NCBI RefSeq assembly: GCF_000275845.1
Contig: NW_006766965.1
Span: 66,295-104,726 of the forward strand
Length of the DNA stretch: 38,432 nt
Direction: 5' to 3'
Source of the DNA: Dichomitus squalens LYAD-421 SS1
Lineage: Eukaryota > Basidiomycota > Agaricomycetes > Polyporales > Polyporaceae
Positions 12,151 to 23,439 of this stretch are shown here, in pieces. The stretch's first letter is position 1; each line of letters opens with the position of its first letter. Under the pieces are notes generated by a model that did no database searches, was not told the origin of the DNA, and worked only from the letters and a program-made list of their open reading frames with translations. The position numbers and the translations under genes were made by a program.

Positions 12151-14419
12151 CCTATTCTGGACCAGACCAGGCTTGGTACCTCATGCGGAACCGGCGAGAG
12201 TGACCGGGACCAGAAGCTCTTCTCGGGACCACCGCTGGACGTGGTCCACCCCTGCGGGAGTCTCCGCTCCATGGTGCATGTTCGTGATGTTCGAGTTCCC
12301 GCAGATGTTTCGGAGACGCCTGGACATTCTAAGGGGCTTCAAGCGGATGCGCGCGAATAGAGTTCCGCGCGAGGCAGGACGCTGACTCGAATACTGGTGA
12401 AATGCCAGCAGTCAGCGTCGTAATAGCCATACACAGCACGCATTCGACACACTCGAGATGCACGATCACGGTGCTTTTGAAGTGTTAGCATCGCTTGATG
12501 AGCTCCAATGTCGGCTGCTCTCATTCTATGCGGAAAGCCGGCGATAGGCATCAGAAGAGCAGAGCCTTAGCAAGTGGCGAGATGTAGCCGTCTACGGCCG
12601 CCGCAAGAGGACCACCAATGGAAGGCACGTGGCAAGGTCAACGGCCAACCCGACCTTACCCGCGCACGTCAATCACGTGATTCTGTTCAACTACAGTAGG
12701 CACTCGTCGCCAGTCGTCGGTCTGGTCTTTGTCCACTCCCCTTCCACTTCTTGGTCCGGCGCGGCGTGTCTCCTCGCTGTGCTACTGCCCTTCTACGGTT
12801 GCAGCACCGTCTTCAGCCCTTTTTCTCAATTGATTGGCTTCATTTGCCCTCCATTCACGACAGCCGATGTGATCGGCTCATCCTCTGATTCTTGTGAGTC
12901 CTTCGGTACGTTTCTACTCTTCTTCTCTCTTGGTTTCTGTCTATTCTCCTTGCCACTTCCCTTTTATTCATCGCATGAACGCGCGGCTGTGACTGCCCCT
13001 CCCCGCACGTTCATCTTCTTCAGTCGCGCAGGCTGTTCGCTATGTCACACGACCTTCCTGCCGACTCTGAGAGTTATAGATCTATTCATGCATCTTTCCT
13101 ATTCTTCTGATACTCCTTTTGCTCTCCTTTGCTGCGCTGGTTCTAGTTCTATGGCACCTTCGCTCTTACTTCCGGCCTTTGCTGGCAACTGGTATGCCCT
13201 TGTGCACCACCATGGGCTTTACTGGACGCCGTCGACGGCCACCTTTGCCCATGACGGTAAGCTGAAATTTCATCCCGCGCCGCAGCTCACGCCTACCTCA
13301 ACTCTGCATTCCGCGGCTTGTAAACCCATTTCCGCCCGCCTCTCCGGAGAAGGTTTGCCGAGTTCTTGTCGAAGTGAATCCATGCTCACGTCTGTTCCAC
13401 AGATTCAGTCCATGTGTCTTAGCGCACTTCGCTGTATGTTCATGCGTACTCGTTGAACCATCCGTCGGGACGCGTTCTGTTTCACGCGCCTTCTAAGGTA
13501 TGCCCAGTTCTGCTCCCTTGTCTCCACCGGACGTCCTCCTTGATCCACGTAACCTGTCGACGCTCTTCGTCGGTGAGTACCCATCCCATTACACCTTCCT
13601 CCTCCCATCATATTCCTCTCCCCAACACTTGCCTCTGCTGGCGGGATTCTCTGTCGTCATTGACTTGGCATGTGTTTTCCTTGCTCTCAGGGTTGACTTA
13701 TCCTCCGCCCTCCCCTTTCATCCCGACACGAGTCAACACACCTTCTGGCCGCCCCGTTCTGCGTCGGGACTCGTGTCGAATGGACTCGTTACCGATCGCC
13801 GCTCGTCCTCTCGCCCAAGTAAACATGAGCCAAATTGCCTTGCAACCGTCAAGCTTTTCTTCCTCATCCCGTTTAGGGGCATCATCCTGAGCAGGCAGGC
13901 CGCTGCGGCGCGGATTTGCAAGCCAATGACCGACGACCGAACATCTTGAGGAAGGTGTGTGGGTACAGGGCGGATCGGGGGCCGAGGTCTGCATTAGGAG
14001 ATATCGCGCCACGGCTGGCCGTCGAGACGGACTACGCCGTATGGTCCCCTTCCTCCCTCCCTTCCCCTTTTTTATCCATGGCGAGCTCCTCGTGATACTA
14101 GGCGGTCGACGCCGTAGACTCTTCTAAATACTTCATATAACACTTCAGCCTCGCGTGGACGCGGCTCTGTACGACCTACATCTGGTTCCTATCCCGCCCC
14201 CGCAGGCACAACAAGTGGTCAATTGACGGCGTCGAAGTCGCACTCTAAGAAGACAGTTCCCGGCCCAGGCGATCATGCCTCGTCTACAACAACTAACACA
14301 TCGCCCCGGTCACCCGCAAAGATGAGGTTAGTAGGCCGACGGCGAGTAGCGTATCCCGCTGTGCGCACATGTGTCTCCGAAGCCCCCAGGAGCCTCACGT
14401 ACCCTCGTCGACCGCCTTC
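12151..14419. other. CT-rich stretch, no recognised gene
   Basis: About 12640-13900 is strongly pyrimidine-biased on the plus strand (long C/T runs), as in fungal promoters and leaders. A 275-codon open frame (12629-13456, +) and two overlapping frames of about 145 codons (13453-13949) fall in it. They are Ser/Leu/Pro-rich with no recognised domain, which is what composition bias alone would give. They end upstream of the decayed MFS3 and could include its lost promoter and N-terminal exons. Confidence 0.5.
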
Positions 14420-15410
14420 GAGCGTCGTAATTGTCCAAGCTGGAGCTGCGCGTCTTGAGATCATCGTGACGACCACTATGGAGCTTCTGTCCGCTCCCAC
14501 CACTATTGAGTGGATCGGCTGTGGCGAGAGGCACGGACGTTTGATGGTTCTAGCAGCTGCTACGTTCGGTTCCTGCATGACGTACGTACTTCCCGTCTGG
14601 AAACACTCCTGCAAATGCTGACGGATATGTTCGTAGGGACTTTGATGTTCATTCTCGTTTCGACGCCACATAGCGTCTTCTTTATCATTTCCCCGATCAT
14701 GGAGGGCTTGTGCGGAGGATGGGCCACCCTGCAAGCCGCCATGTCGGCGTGCGGCTCGGGCTGCACCTCGGGCGTGTTCTACTTTGACTTTGCGATGGCC
14801 TCCGCGGTTGGTGCACTCTTGATCCGTTGTCCGTTCATCCCGATCTTCTCGCCGGCGGTCGGCGTACGCAACGGCGCGGCGACTGTGACCCCGGTGTTCT
14901 ATGTTGCTGCGCTCGCGTGGTTCACCAACTTGATGCTTGCGCTGTTCCTGTTCCTGGAGTCGCTGGGTAAGAAGAAAGCCAAGGGAGCCGTGTCGCCACT
15001 ACCTGCTCCGACGGTGCCAGTCGCAGAAGAGTGGCTCGGTGACATCGAGCGTTTGTTCAAGCACATCACGTTGTTCCTACCGAAGACGGTTACGGGCCCG
15101 AACGGATCGAAGCATTAGGTCTGGAGTATGATGCTACTGGCGATGGTGCTATTTGGTCCCTTGCTCTTGGCCCTCGTTGGTGAGCATGGTCCGTCCGTAC
15201 GAACTTGACGCCATTTCACCTTGTCTTCCTGGGGTGCGTTCCAACTCCACCAGCTTTATGCCGACCACATCGATGACTGGGTTGCCGAACGGGTGAGTTC
15301 CCCTGCTATGACCGGAATATCAGCACCAACTGACGTGACGTGTAGCTGACCTACTACGTATCAATAGGTTCTGCGCGCACTCTGCATCTGCTCTTGGTCC
15401 TTCGTTGTAT
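14420..15410 (+). pseudogene. Decayed MFS transporter, TetA/Hiat1-like subfamily (MFS3)
   Basis: The order of segments follows fungal MFS proteins of the TetA/Hiat1-like group. They are QAGAARLEIIVTTTMELLSA and GERHGRLMVLAAATFG (motif A region, GxxxxRxGR-like), FILVSTPHSVFFIISPIMEG, LCGGWATLQAAMSACGSGCT, GVFYFDFAMASAVGALLIR, TVTPVFYVAALAWFTNLMLA, a stop codon at 15116-15118, then VWSMMLLAMVLFGPLLALV in the same frame, QLYADHIDDWVAER, and LTYYVS plus RTLHLLLVL after a GT-AG intron. Compared with the family as I know it, about a dozen residues are missing between SGCT and GVFY, including the conserved GSR...F stretch. The first helix and the C-terminal helices were not found. It differs from the MFS1/MFS2 subfamily, so it is not a third copy of those. 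Confidence 0.8.
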
Positions 15411-16103
15411 GTTCGTTTTAGCAACATGCCCGACCCTCTTGTCACATCCCTACCACTATGATCATGATTCTATCATCGTAACCTTGAGCCGAAGAAATCA
15501 GTCATCATCACCGGCCACCGCTGTTACCGCTATACCTCGTCAATTTCAGGTTGTACTCAGGCTAGACTTCGTGGGAGCTACGACTTTGAGCCGCTCAGTG
15601 CAAGCTTGGATCCCCGGGCTGCTATCGGGCCGCCGGGCCTTGCTCTGCACGTCATCGACAACCACGTTGTCGGCCCCAAGAGTCGAATGGACGACGGTGT
15701 TTCTTAAATATGCCTTTGTGACGGATGACCAGAAGTAAGCGATTCGAGCAAGTCCCGAACCTTGGATAATGATATGTCTGAAGGCACTGCCGTGTTTTGA
15801 TCCAAGGTGATCTGGTTCTTAAACGTCAGCATCCTCTTACGCGATGTGGATAGTGCTGATGTTATGAACTGCTCTACCTGGCCTTCTATACCCGCGATGA
15901 TTCCTGTAACAATCGCCTAGCGACGAGTGTCGCATTAGGGCCAGCCCGCCAGATCCTCGCACATACTATATGTCGAGGACTGTTATGCTTTTATCGTTTC
16001 ATGTTTCAGAGCATAGCTTGTTTACATTGGCTGACCGATTGGTTATGTCGTTAGCATCAAAAAGCACTGTCATGGAGGGGAGGGGCTGGAGCAAGAGGGC
16101 GAT
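15411..16103. other. Intergenic, no recognised gene
   Basis: The stretch holds the convergent 3' sides of MFS3 and DUF6534 copy C. An open frame to 15738 (+) follows the MFS3 remnant but no longer matches the family. Confidence 0.45.
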
Positions 16104-18180
16104 TCATCGGATTCCAACCGTGCTGGAACTCCCAATCACACTGCCTGTGGACTTGATCTGTAGCTCGATAGCGTCCTGTGTGAAATGTTATGCTAGTCTC
16201 CAGCTGGACTAAGCCCTGTAATGCGTACCTGTGTCTCCTCAGGCTGGTGTCTATGACTGGGGATGGGAACGCGAACGTCTAGGGAATGCATGTCCAACCA
16301 ACTACTAGGATTTGTTCGCCTCCCCACTCTAAGTTGACTGAGACGCTTTCTGGAATTCAATCTACTGAATGCCAGTGCTGCGTATAGCAACGCCTTATAT
16401 GGGCTTCCACTGACGTGGCGAGTACAGAGGTCGAGTACACTGGAGGTACTAGTCAATCAATTGACCCATAGGCTTCCAAGCCCGAATACATACTCTTCGA
16501 CGAGACGATATATATGGCGATATAGATGAGTGTATCCGGAAGTACCGCGGCCTGTATACCAAAGAGACTTAGATCCTGTTCATCATGACCTCACCCCGAA
16601 GTGTCACCCACCGCAACTGCCGCTGCAAGGCTAAGGAGACTGCAATATGGTTGTACATATACATGACTTGAGTAATGATCCAAGGGGCCTTACCTAGTGA
16701 TTAATCCTATAAAGCAAGTCAGTGTGTAAAACCAACTATAGTTTCGAACCCAACTGACCCGTATTGATAGCATACAAGATCAAGATGTCGATCATGTGTT
16801 CCGTACTGAAAGGATATTTTAGTACAAAGAAACTCCTGAGACGCTTACATACGTCGTGAATCTCGTGCGACTCCTTTGCAATAAGAATATGAGCGATCCG
16901 GTAAGCACGAGGTCAGTGACGACCCTCAATCCTAGCGCAGCGTATATGATCCACTGCATCGCCTTGTCACGATCTTACGCTGAATGGTGTAGCTGAAAAG
17001 AACTTACAAAACTGTGCTGTCGGCATCGCGCGAAGGTGATGTCGACAAAGCTAGACCATGTGAATGCACTGCATTTCACATGGTGCTGAGTCGACTCACG
17101 TTACAATGGTGGCAGCTAGAAGTGTGTCGTCAGCTGTATAGCGTACCGATTGACCAGCATTACAATGACTCACTGATACAGAAAGCTACCAGGCAGCCAC
17201 AGGTTCTCAGAAACGATGGTATCCCAGAGATGTAGCACTCGCCTAGTTCGGCAACCACAAGGATGATCTATATTGCTTTCAGACCGCGTGAGGGTTAAAC
17301 GTTAAGCTGTAACTGATCTGGACCTACGGCAAAAAAAGGAAACAGTTTCGGGCGACCGGATACTGACACTTGTGAGTACAATGTGTGGTACCGCAAGGAA
17401 TGTCGTACAGATAAAAACACGACGTGTGAAGAATCTAGACCAGGGAGGGGGTGTCAATATTCGGATGAAAATATTTGGAGATCGAATTCGGGAGAAAGGA
17501 GCGTACAGATGGGCGATCATTGCGATCAATCCCTGATTTAAAATCAGCCAGAGTAGTCCGCCAACGATCCTATAAACCTACTGTGACGGTGACAATGAAC
17601 TGCCTCGAGGTGTTAGTACTTCTGTCATAATTCACAACGATGTCGTCTCACTCGCAAAGACAGGTAGATATCAGCTCTAGCTTGCAGATTATGTGAGGAC
17701 ATTGGATACAAACCAGATGCCGCTTAGGAGACGTATCGGATCGAAGTAGTTTGAGACTAGGTAGAAATAACTTGGTAGTAGGTGAATGCTCGTGTCACTT
17801 TGAGTGGATGAAGACGCACCAGAAATGCATGGCCATCATTTCGTGGATTACATCCAAGACACAAAACACCGAGACCTGTATGCTCGTCAGCGTATTGGTT
17901 TGGGATTGTTCCTGACCACTTTCCATGGCTTTCGGGAATACAGGGTCCAAGATATATGTTTTGAAATAGCGATAGGGTTGGTGGGCCGATAAACCCCACA
18001 ATCTGCCAATGTTTCCCATTAGCTCCTGAAATGACGCGATCAAGGAACAGTAATTACTCACACTGAGGTGCATATGGTCCCAATGAGAAGGGCTCCGAAT
18101 GTGTTGTCCAAGGAAGGAACTTCAGGAGGAATGAGAGCCGAACGGTTCTCAGTGCCAGACCCAAGCTGCATCATGTTCAT
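16104..18180 (-). CDS. DUF6534-type membrane protein, copy C, with an apparently retained intron
   Basis: The start is MNMMQLGSGTENRSALIPP at 18180. Landmarks: SLDNTFGALLIGTICTS, LWGLSAHQPYRYFKTYI (79-nt exon), VFCVLDVIHEMMAMHF, the signature YFYLVSNYFDPIRLLSGIW, GLIAMIAHLFFTRRVFIL (two 26-nt exons), IILVVAELG (25-nt exon), WIIYAALGLRVVTDLVL with RSRTRF, MIDILILYAINTG, PDTLIYIAIYIVSSK, VYSTSVLAT and LNSRKRLS. A last small exon encoding DAIELQIKSTGSV would end at 16104; otherwise translation ends at 16193. A 48-nt segment (17876-17923) that is an intron in copies A and B has lost its GT donor here and reads in frame. The 14- and 42-nt exons are also fused. Function of the family is unknown. 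Confidence 0.72.
17876..17923 (-). other. Former intron now read as coding (donor GT changed to GA)
   Basis: In copies A and B the 79-nt exon is followed directly by a GT donor (gtaatt, gtaagt). In copy C the same point reads gaaagt. The segment up to TACAG is 48 nt, a multiple of three and stop-free. It would add 16 residues (ESGQEQSQTNTLTSIQ) in a loop after the first-helix region. Using the next GT, 4 nt downstream, would break the frame. Confidence 0.65.
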
Positions 18181-20189
18181 GGCAAGATGAGTATGACGAG
18201 TGGTCCCTCTGCTCTCTGGCAGCCTTTAAACTACTCGTGTGGTCATAAACAGAGAATCATTTTTATGTCCTCATCGAACACCAGGCAGAGCCATGGCGCA
18301 TCCTCTCATCCCTGAAGTTTCTGCTCACTTCCTGTTCACGCTATTGCTACTGCGTCACCTGGCAATCTTCACCACGATGGACTCTTCTAGATCAGTATGG
18401 TGTATCACTCCAATGAAGGCGGCAGATTGAGACTCATCTAGATGGGCGGCAGTTCGAAGTGTCTATGCAGTGACCGTTGCCTTTCCTGCCAGTGTCTCGT
18501 GCGTCCAACAACAACAGTTCAGGACCGGGAAGATCAAGACCTCAGCGAGATAAAGGTAATGGTCTGAGCTCAAGATGGGGGTGAGTTCACTTCTATGGTA
18601 AAGGACCATGGATGATGACCTTATAGCTCTCCAGTGAGTGGTTCAATACCGCTGATATAGCGCGGAGTTGCAAATTCAACGCTCGCAATACTAGAGTCCG
18701 TCGTGTTCTGATCTCTGGTAGGAGGCCGCAGTTCTGTGGAGATTGTTGCGAATGCATAGTAATCGAAGTCCAATGTGATCGTAGTAGAAGGTGTAATCTG
18801 GACACTTCATATGTTTTAGCCCTGATCTCCAGCTGCGCACTTCCCTGTGCTCCTGCTGCCGTTTCTGCTGCCCCCTCATCGCGCCTACTGTGGGAACTGA
18901 ACCTTCAGCGAAAAGGCGTCTTGATGAAGTCCAGCACTACAGTATGCAGCCAGCTCTGTTTTTTGATTCAATGCGCGATCTCCCATCCTCCCCCCTTACG
19001 ACTGCATGCATTCCCGGACATGTCAGCCAATACCCACCTCCATCATCCACTGTACGCTTTGAGTACGTACGGTTTGACTTTACGGCTGAAGACTACCCCC
19101 TTCCGGCATCATTCTACATAGGTACGCCCCCGAGACTCGTGACACTCCTGGATCGTCCTTGCCAGAACCCCCTTCTCCGGATCACGCGCACTTCTGTCGA
19201 CAATATTTACACCTTACTTTCAGCATTTTGCATGAGTCAAGACTAATCTTAGAGCCACCGTCTTAGCAGATTGGCCGTGGCTTACAGAAGTAGGGTATCA
19301 CCATGGTTCATAAGATATAGACCTTGGACCGAATCATCCTCATCTCATGCCTCTGAGATTCACGTGAGCTGAATAACCGCCCCTATCAGGATGGCACCAT
19401 CCTGATTGGGACGTTTATTATGCTCACATACACGAAGGGAACAGCGGCCCAAGTGATTTCTTCTTCTCTGAAGTCGGAGAGAGAGGAGTCTGGGGGTGGA
19501 ACGAACGGCCAGGGGCGAGGGAATCTTATACTCGGAACTGATGTACATACACCCACGCTCCACTTCTTTCCCACCGTCCGTATTTCTCCTACTCCCGTCT
19601 GATTCGAATGTGCAAAAAAAGGGTAATGGTGTTTTGGAGAAAATATTGCGGGTGTGATACTATTACTCACATAGCATCATCAGCGCTGCAGAAAGGGGCA
19701 CGCTGTCGCTGAGGGGTGCTTATACCGTCGAAAGGATGGGCCGTCAAGGGCTGTGCGAAGAAGTTTTTTATATCATCCAATGACTGTCATTCAAGGCTGT
19801 TGTCTATTGGGTTCCCAGTCTAACGGACATGATAACGTCAGAGTCTTGTCCTTCTGTGACGCACGTTATCTTTCAGATGACGCCCCTTGCACTGCCCGTG
19901 TGTTCCTTGATTTGCCCGATTCCGGACTCCATCATTCGCTCAGATGACGTGCTGTCCACAGATAATTCTGGCTACGGTAGTTTATGAGTAGGGGAATACC
20001 AAGGACAACCATAAAGGGCACTCCCAGTAAGGTGAATGGCTATCATACAATAAAGTTGAGTAAGATGCTGGCGATCACAAAAACCGCAGCTTCAAGCTGG
20101 GTAGTCACCCGAATCTACAGGGTAAGGAAGCATTTCGACGACTAACTGACGAGTTGAATGGGCAGCCTCGCCAATGACGTCCTGCAAAT
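18181..20189. other. 2.0 kb without a recognised gene
   Basis: The stretch lies between the start of DUF6534 copy C and the 3' end of the P450. Open frames of 60-118 codons occur on both strands (for example 18890-19246 + and 19386-19670 -). None has recognisable motifs and none continues through consistent splice sites. Confidence 0.45.
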
Positions 20190-22414
20190 CTAAGAGAGCT
20201 TTTCGAGTAGGGCTTCGAATTCAATACCAGGTCTTCGGATGAGTTTCATGCGAAGGGGCGTTTTCATGTATGTAGTTCGCATATTGACGATGCCGCTCCG
20301 AAATGCCCGGCAATCGAATCCGGGCGCGAATTCCATGTCGTAGATTAAGGCCATGCGAGATAGAACGTATCTCATCTCGTGGTATGCGAGCGTCTTTCCA
20401 ATGCAAGCGTGGGGACCTGCAGCATGCATAAGACGCGGAGGTAGAGGCTACTAGGGTATACGTACCGAAAGAGAAAGACGCGAGCACAGACTTGTTGGTC
20501 CGGGTGTAGGGACCCAAGCCTTGCGGCATCCATCTCTCTGGACGAAAACTCTGCGATCATTCAAGGAGTGATGTGAGCTTAGCTGGAAAATATATGCGCA
20601 CATGAGCTCCCAGAACGTACCAATGGTTCGGGAAAGAAGTTCTCTGGATCTGTATGCTGCAGATGTGGGGCGAGTGCGACGATTGTGTTCTCAGGAATAT
20701 AATGTCCGTCCAAATGAGTTCCACCCGGCGGTACGACTCGAGGCATGAAGTAAGGAGAGTTCAATCTGAGGACTTCCTCGATCACCCCGTTCAACACCGG
20801 AAGTTTGCTCAACGTGTTGAGGGGCATTGGGCCTAGGGGGTCGGCAAAGACTTGCTCCAGTTCTTTGCGAAGCTTCCGGAAGCACCGCGGCTCAGCAGTC
20901 AGATAATAGCATGCCAATGCCAACATGACGGGTGTATTGTCCGACGCTTAAGGCACGTGTTAGTGAATCGAATCGTCATGTGAGCCAGATAAGTACCTCC
21001 CAAAATAGCAACGATTGCATCCCTCTCGAGGTCCTTGGTTTGGACACCAGCCTCAATCTAACCAGAGTCAGATGTATACGAAGAGCATGCTAGACGTGAC
21101 ACAACAAACCAGATAAGACATGAGGTCTCGGAAAGGCGGTAAGTCCACGGCTTTGAGCCTGTTACGTGTCATCTCCGCCGCAAGGCCAACAAATCCGTGC
21201 ACTTCTCGTCCAATTGGGATGCACCGAACTAATTCGAGGAGCCATGGACTCTGCCCGAAGCTTTGAGAGTAATCAGAGGCCAAGCAGACACTGTGATCAA
21301 AGCGCACACCTCTCATGCACGGCATTCGCCATCTTCCCGGCGTTTATGATACCATGGGGGTCACCGTTGTTCATCAGCTCCTACAGACAAATGTCTCAGG
21401 ATTCGATAGAAATGACATGCCGTTCCGACATACCAATTCATTGCACCCGCTGAATACAATATCGCCCTGCAAATCCAAGCTTTATTTCCGAACTGTTTCA
21501 GTGGAGCTAAGCTGTTGAATTACCGTCAGATCATGGGACCAATGATAGAAGGCCTCTGGGATGTCAACCCATCCACCATTTCCGGACTGTCGACGCTCGA
21601 GACATTGTAGTAACTCCCACGTCCGCTGCTCCAGCGAGGGAACTAACTGCGCAAGGCTTATGTCAAATGTCCAAACAAAGTCAGCAGTATCTTACGTTCA
21701 GCCATCCGAATAACATACCCGCTTGGTGAGAATAGGCCATTCCAGATGCGCTTCCGTTCTCGATGGAGGTCTTTGGTGTCTTGCTTAAAGAACATCGCCA
21801 CCACGCCGTCATTACTTGGGAAACGATATGAATCGCTCTTCTCCATGGCAGTATAAATAGATGCGCCAGACGGAGAGTTGATGGAGAGGATATTGGGTCC
21901 TGTGGACACAAAACCGTCAAGAAGCGCGAGCCCGGCCGCGTTCTGATAACTCACCTATGCGGACGAAAGGACCATATTTGGCATGAAATTGATGCAGAGT
22001 TCGGGATCGTCTTCCGCAGAATGTATCGTAAGACAATCGCATACTACTCATTCTCCACAGTAACGGCCCCGGATAGGAGGCGAGAGGATGCCATGGAGAC
22101 AAACGATACAATATGGTGGTGCAAGCAAGTGAAATGAAGTACGCCGACGCAGTGAAGAACGTCGCTTGGAGTGGAAAGCCAGACAATGGCGGAGTTATTC
22201 TAGCTACCAGGTAGAAAGCCACGCAAAAAGACAGGTAGAGTCCTACAGCGTGGTCTCCGCGTATAGCGCGCTTGTTGAAGCATATCCATGATGCCTATTG
22301 AAGGTATAAATGAGTGTATCGAGCATCAATGGCTGAAGGAGGAAAGGAAAACCGAGAACTCACTATTCCGGTGATAGCCCCAGCGCAACACAGGGAGCTG
22401 CCCGTGCCCCACAT
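20190..22414 (-). CDS. Cytochrome P450 monooxygenase, 11 exons, intact
   Basis: Membrane-anchored (ER) haem monooxygenase. Exons on the minus strand: 22414-22364, 22294-21955, 21899-21719, 21656-21524, 21466-21434, 21380-21310, 21260-21110, 21057-20997, 20946-20621, 20550-20466, 20416-20190. They total 1659 nt, 552 aa in frame, with all introns GT-AG. Landmarks: N-terminal hydrophobic segments, proline hinge SYPGPLLWR, KYGPFVRIGPN, C-helix RERKRIWNGLFSP, I-helix ILGASDNTPV, K-helix EEVLR (ExxR), RPERWMP (PERF region), and haem loop FSFGPHACIG split by the last intron. The start MWGTGSSLCC is chosen because exon 1 splices in frame into the next hydrophobic segment. Two unusual points are Asn where the I-helix normally has the catalytic Thr (D-N instead of D-T), and His in place of Arg in the FxxGxRxCxG motif. 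The substrate is unknown. Confidence 0.93.
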
Positions 22415-23439
22415 CCCGGGTATTCCAGTGTTCTGCGGAGGAAGAAGAAGCGAGACAGCTTGCAGGTGAGCGGCCGTTGAACAGAGTTGACATGCCGCCG
22501 TCTTAAGCCCCCTTGATTCAGCGCTAATTTTTCTAGGTTCTCACGTACTTTCGGCTCTGCTCACCCGGCGGGTTATCACAGGTTCCTCAAAGCTGTATCT
22601 TAGGAAGATCCAAGGACGCTTCCTCAATGTGCCGGAGCTTTGAGCGGCATCATTATCTCCTCATCGATTACTTGAGGGGTGCCTTCGCGACGGGGCCTAG
22701 ACTTACGTGGTGACACCGATAACGCCACTCATATTCCACGGAAGAGTTTGACAGTTGCAATCCCGTGTGCCTGTAATATAAGATGATCTTGAGAAGCGCT
22801 GATGGAGATACTCCCACCACCCTGGCATCGGAGGCACCACAGACGAGGCGCGAAGAAATCATGCTAGTCTACAGGCGTGCTGATGAGGTATGTGGTAGCC
22901 TGCTACCCGAAGAATTCGGAGGGTAATGTGGCGATGTTTGACGCTTCGGGTGCAGACAAAATTTTTCGTGGGTACTTCAAGCATTCGTCCCAACCCGTAG
23001 ATTGACTGGGTGGGGTTACAAATGCACAAAACAGACACGTCGCTGAGTTTACCGGAGAGGATCTGGCCACTAGCCTTACCCACTTTGGACTCATGGTTAG
23101 TGAGCGACATGTCAGAGCGAGAGGAAGCGGGACCGTCCAGTGCGTCTGGGGATCTCCGGATAGTGTGAATGGCGCTCAGAATACCATCCCCGGTATTGCT
23201 CCCATGGGTTATGGTCGAGAAACGTTATGGCTGAAGCAAAGGAGGACGAGATGTCAGACACCACGCTCAAGCCATATGCATCTCGCAGATAAGGCAATGT
23301 CGGTCGCGAGTTGGGCAGATGGCGTTCGAAATTCGGTCCTTCCCGGTACTACACATACAGCCTAGTCGACCACGTCTTCGCTTACCACTAGAGACCTATC
23401 TAAGCATATCATTATCAGGATGGGTAGCTAAGAACAATC
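22415..23439. other. Intergenic between P450 start and DUF6534 copy B end, no recognised gene
   Basis: Only short frames are present; it should contain the P450 promoter. A minus frame at 22859-23110 shows no motif. Confidence 0.45.

Noticed and set aside
15394..15738. C-terminal half of MFS3
   Set aside because: The frame follows the remnant but contains no membrane segments or family motifs; only the first few residues belong to MFS3.
17757..17999. Separate minus ORF overlapping DUF6534 copy C
   Set aside because: It is the shadow frame of the exon that carries the YRYFKTY and VFCVLDVIHEMMAMHF segments.
21917..22222. P450 start within exon 2
   Set aside because: This frame begins at a GTG inside a hydrophobic segment. 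An upstream exon with ATG (22414) splices in frame and completes the membrane anchor.
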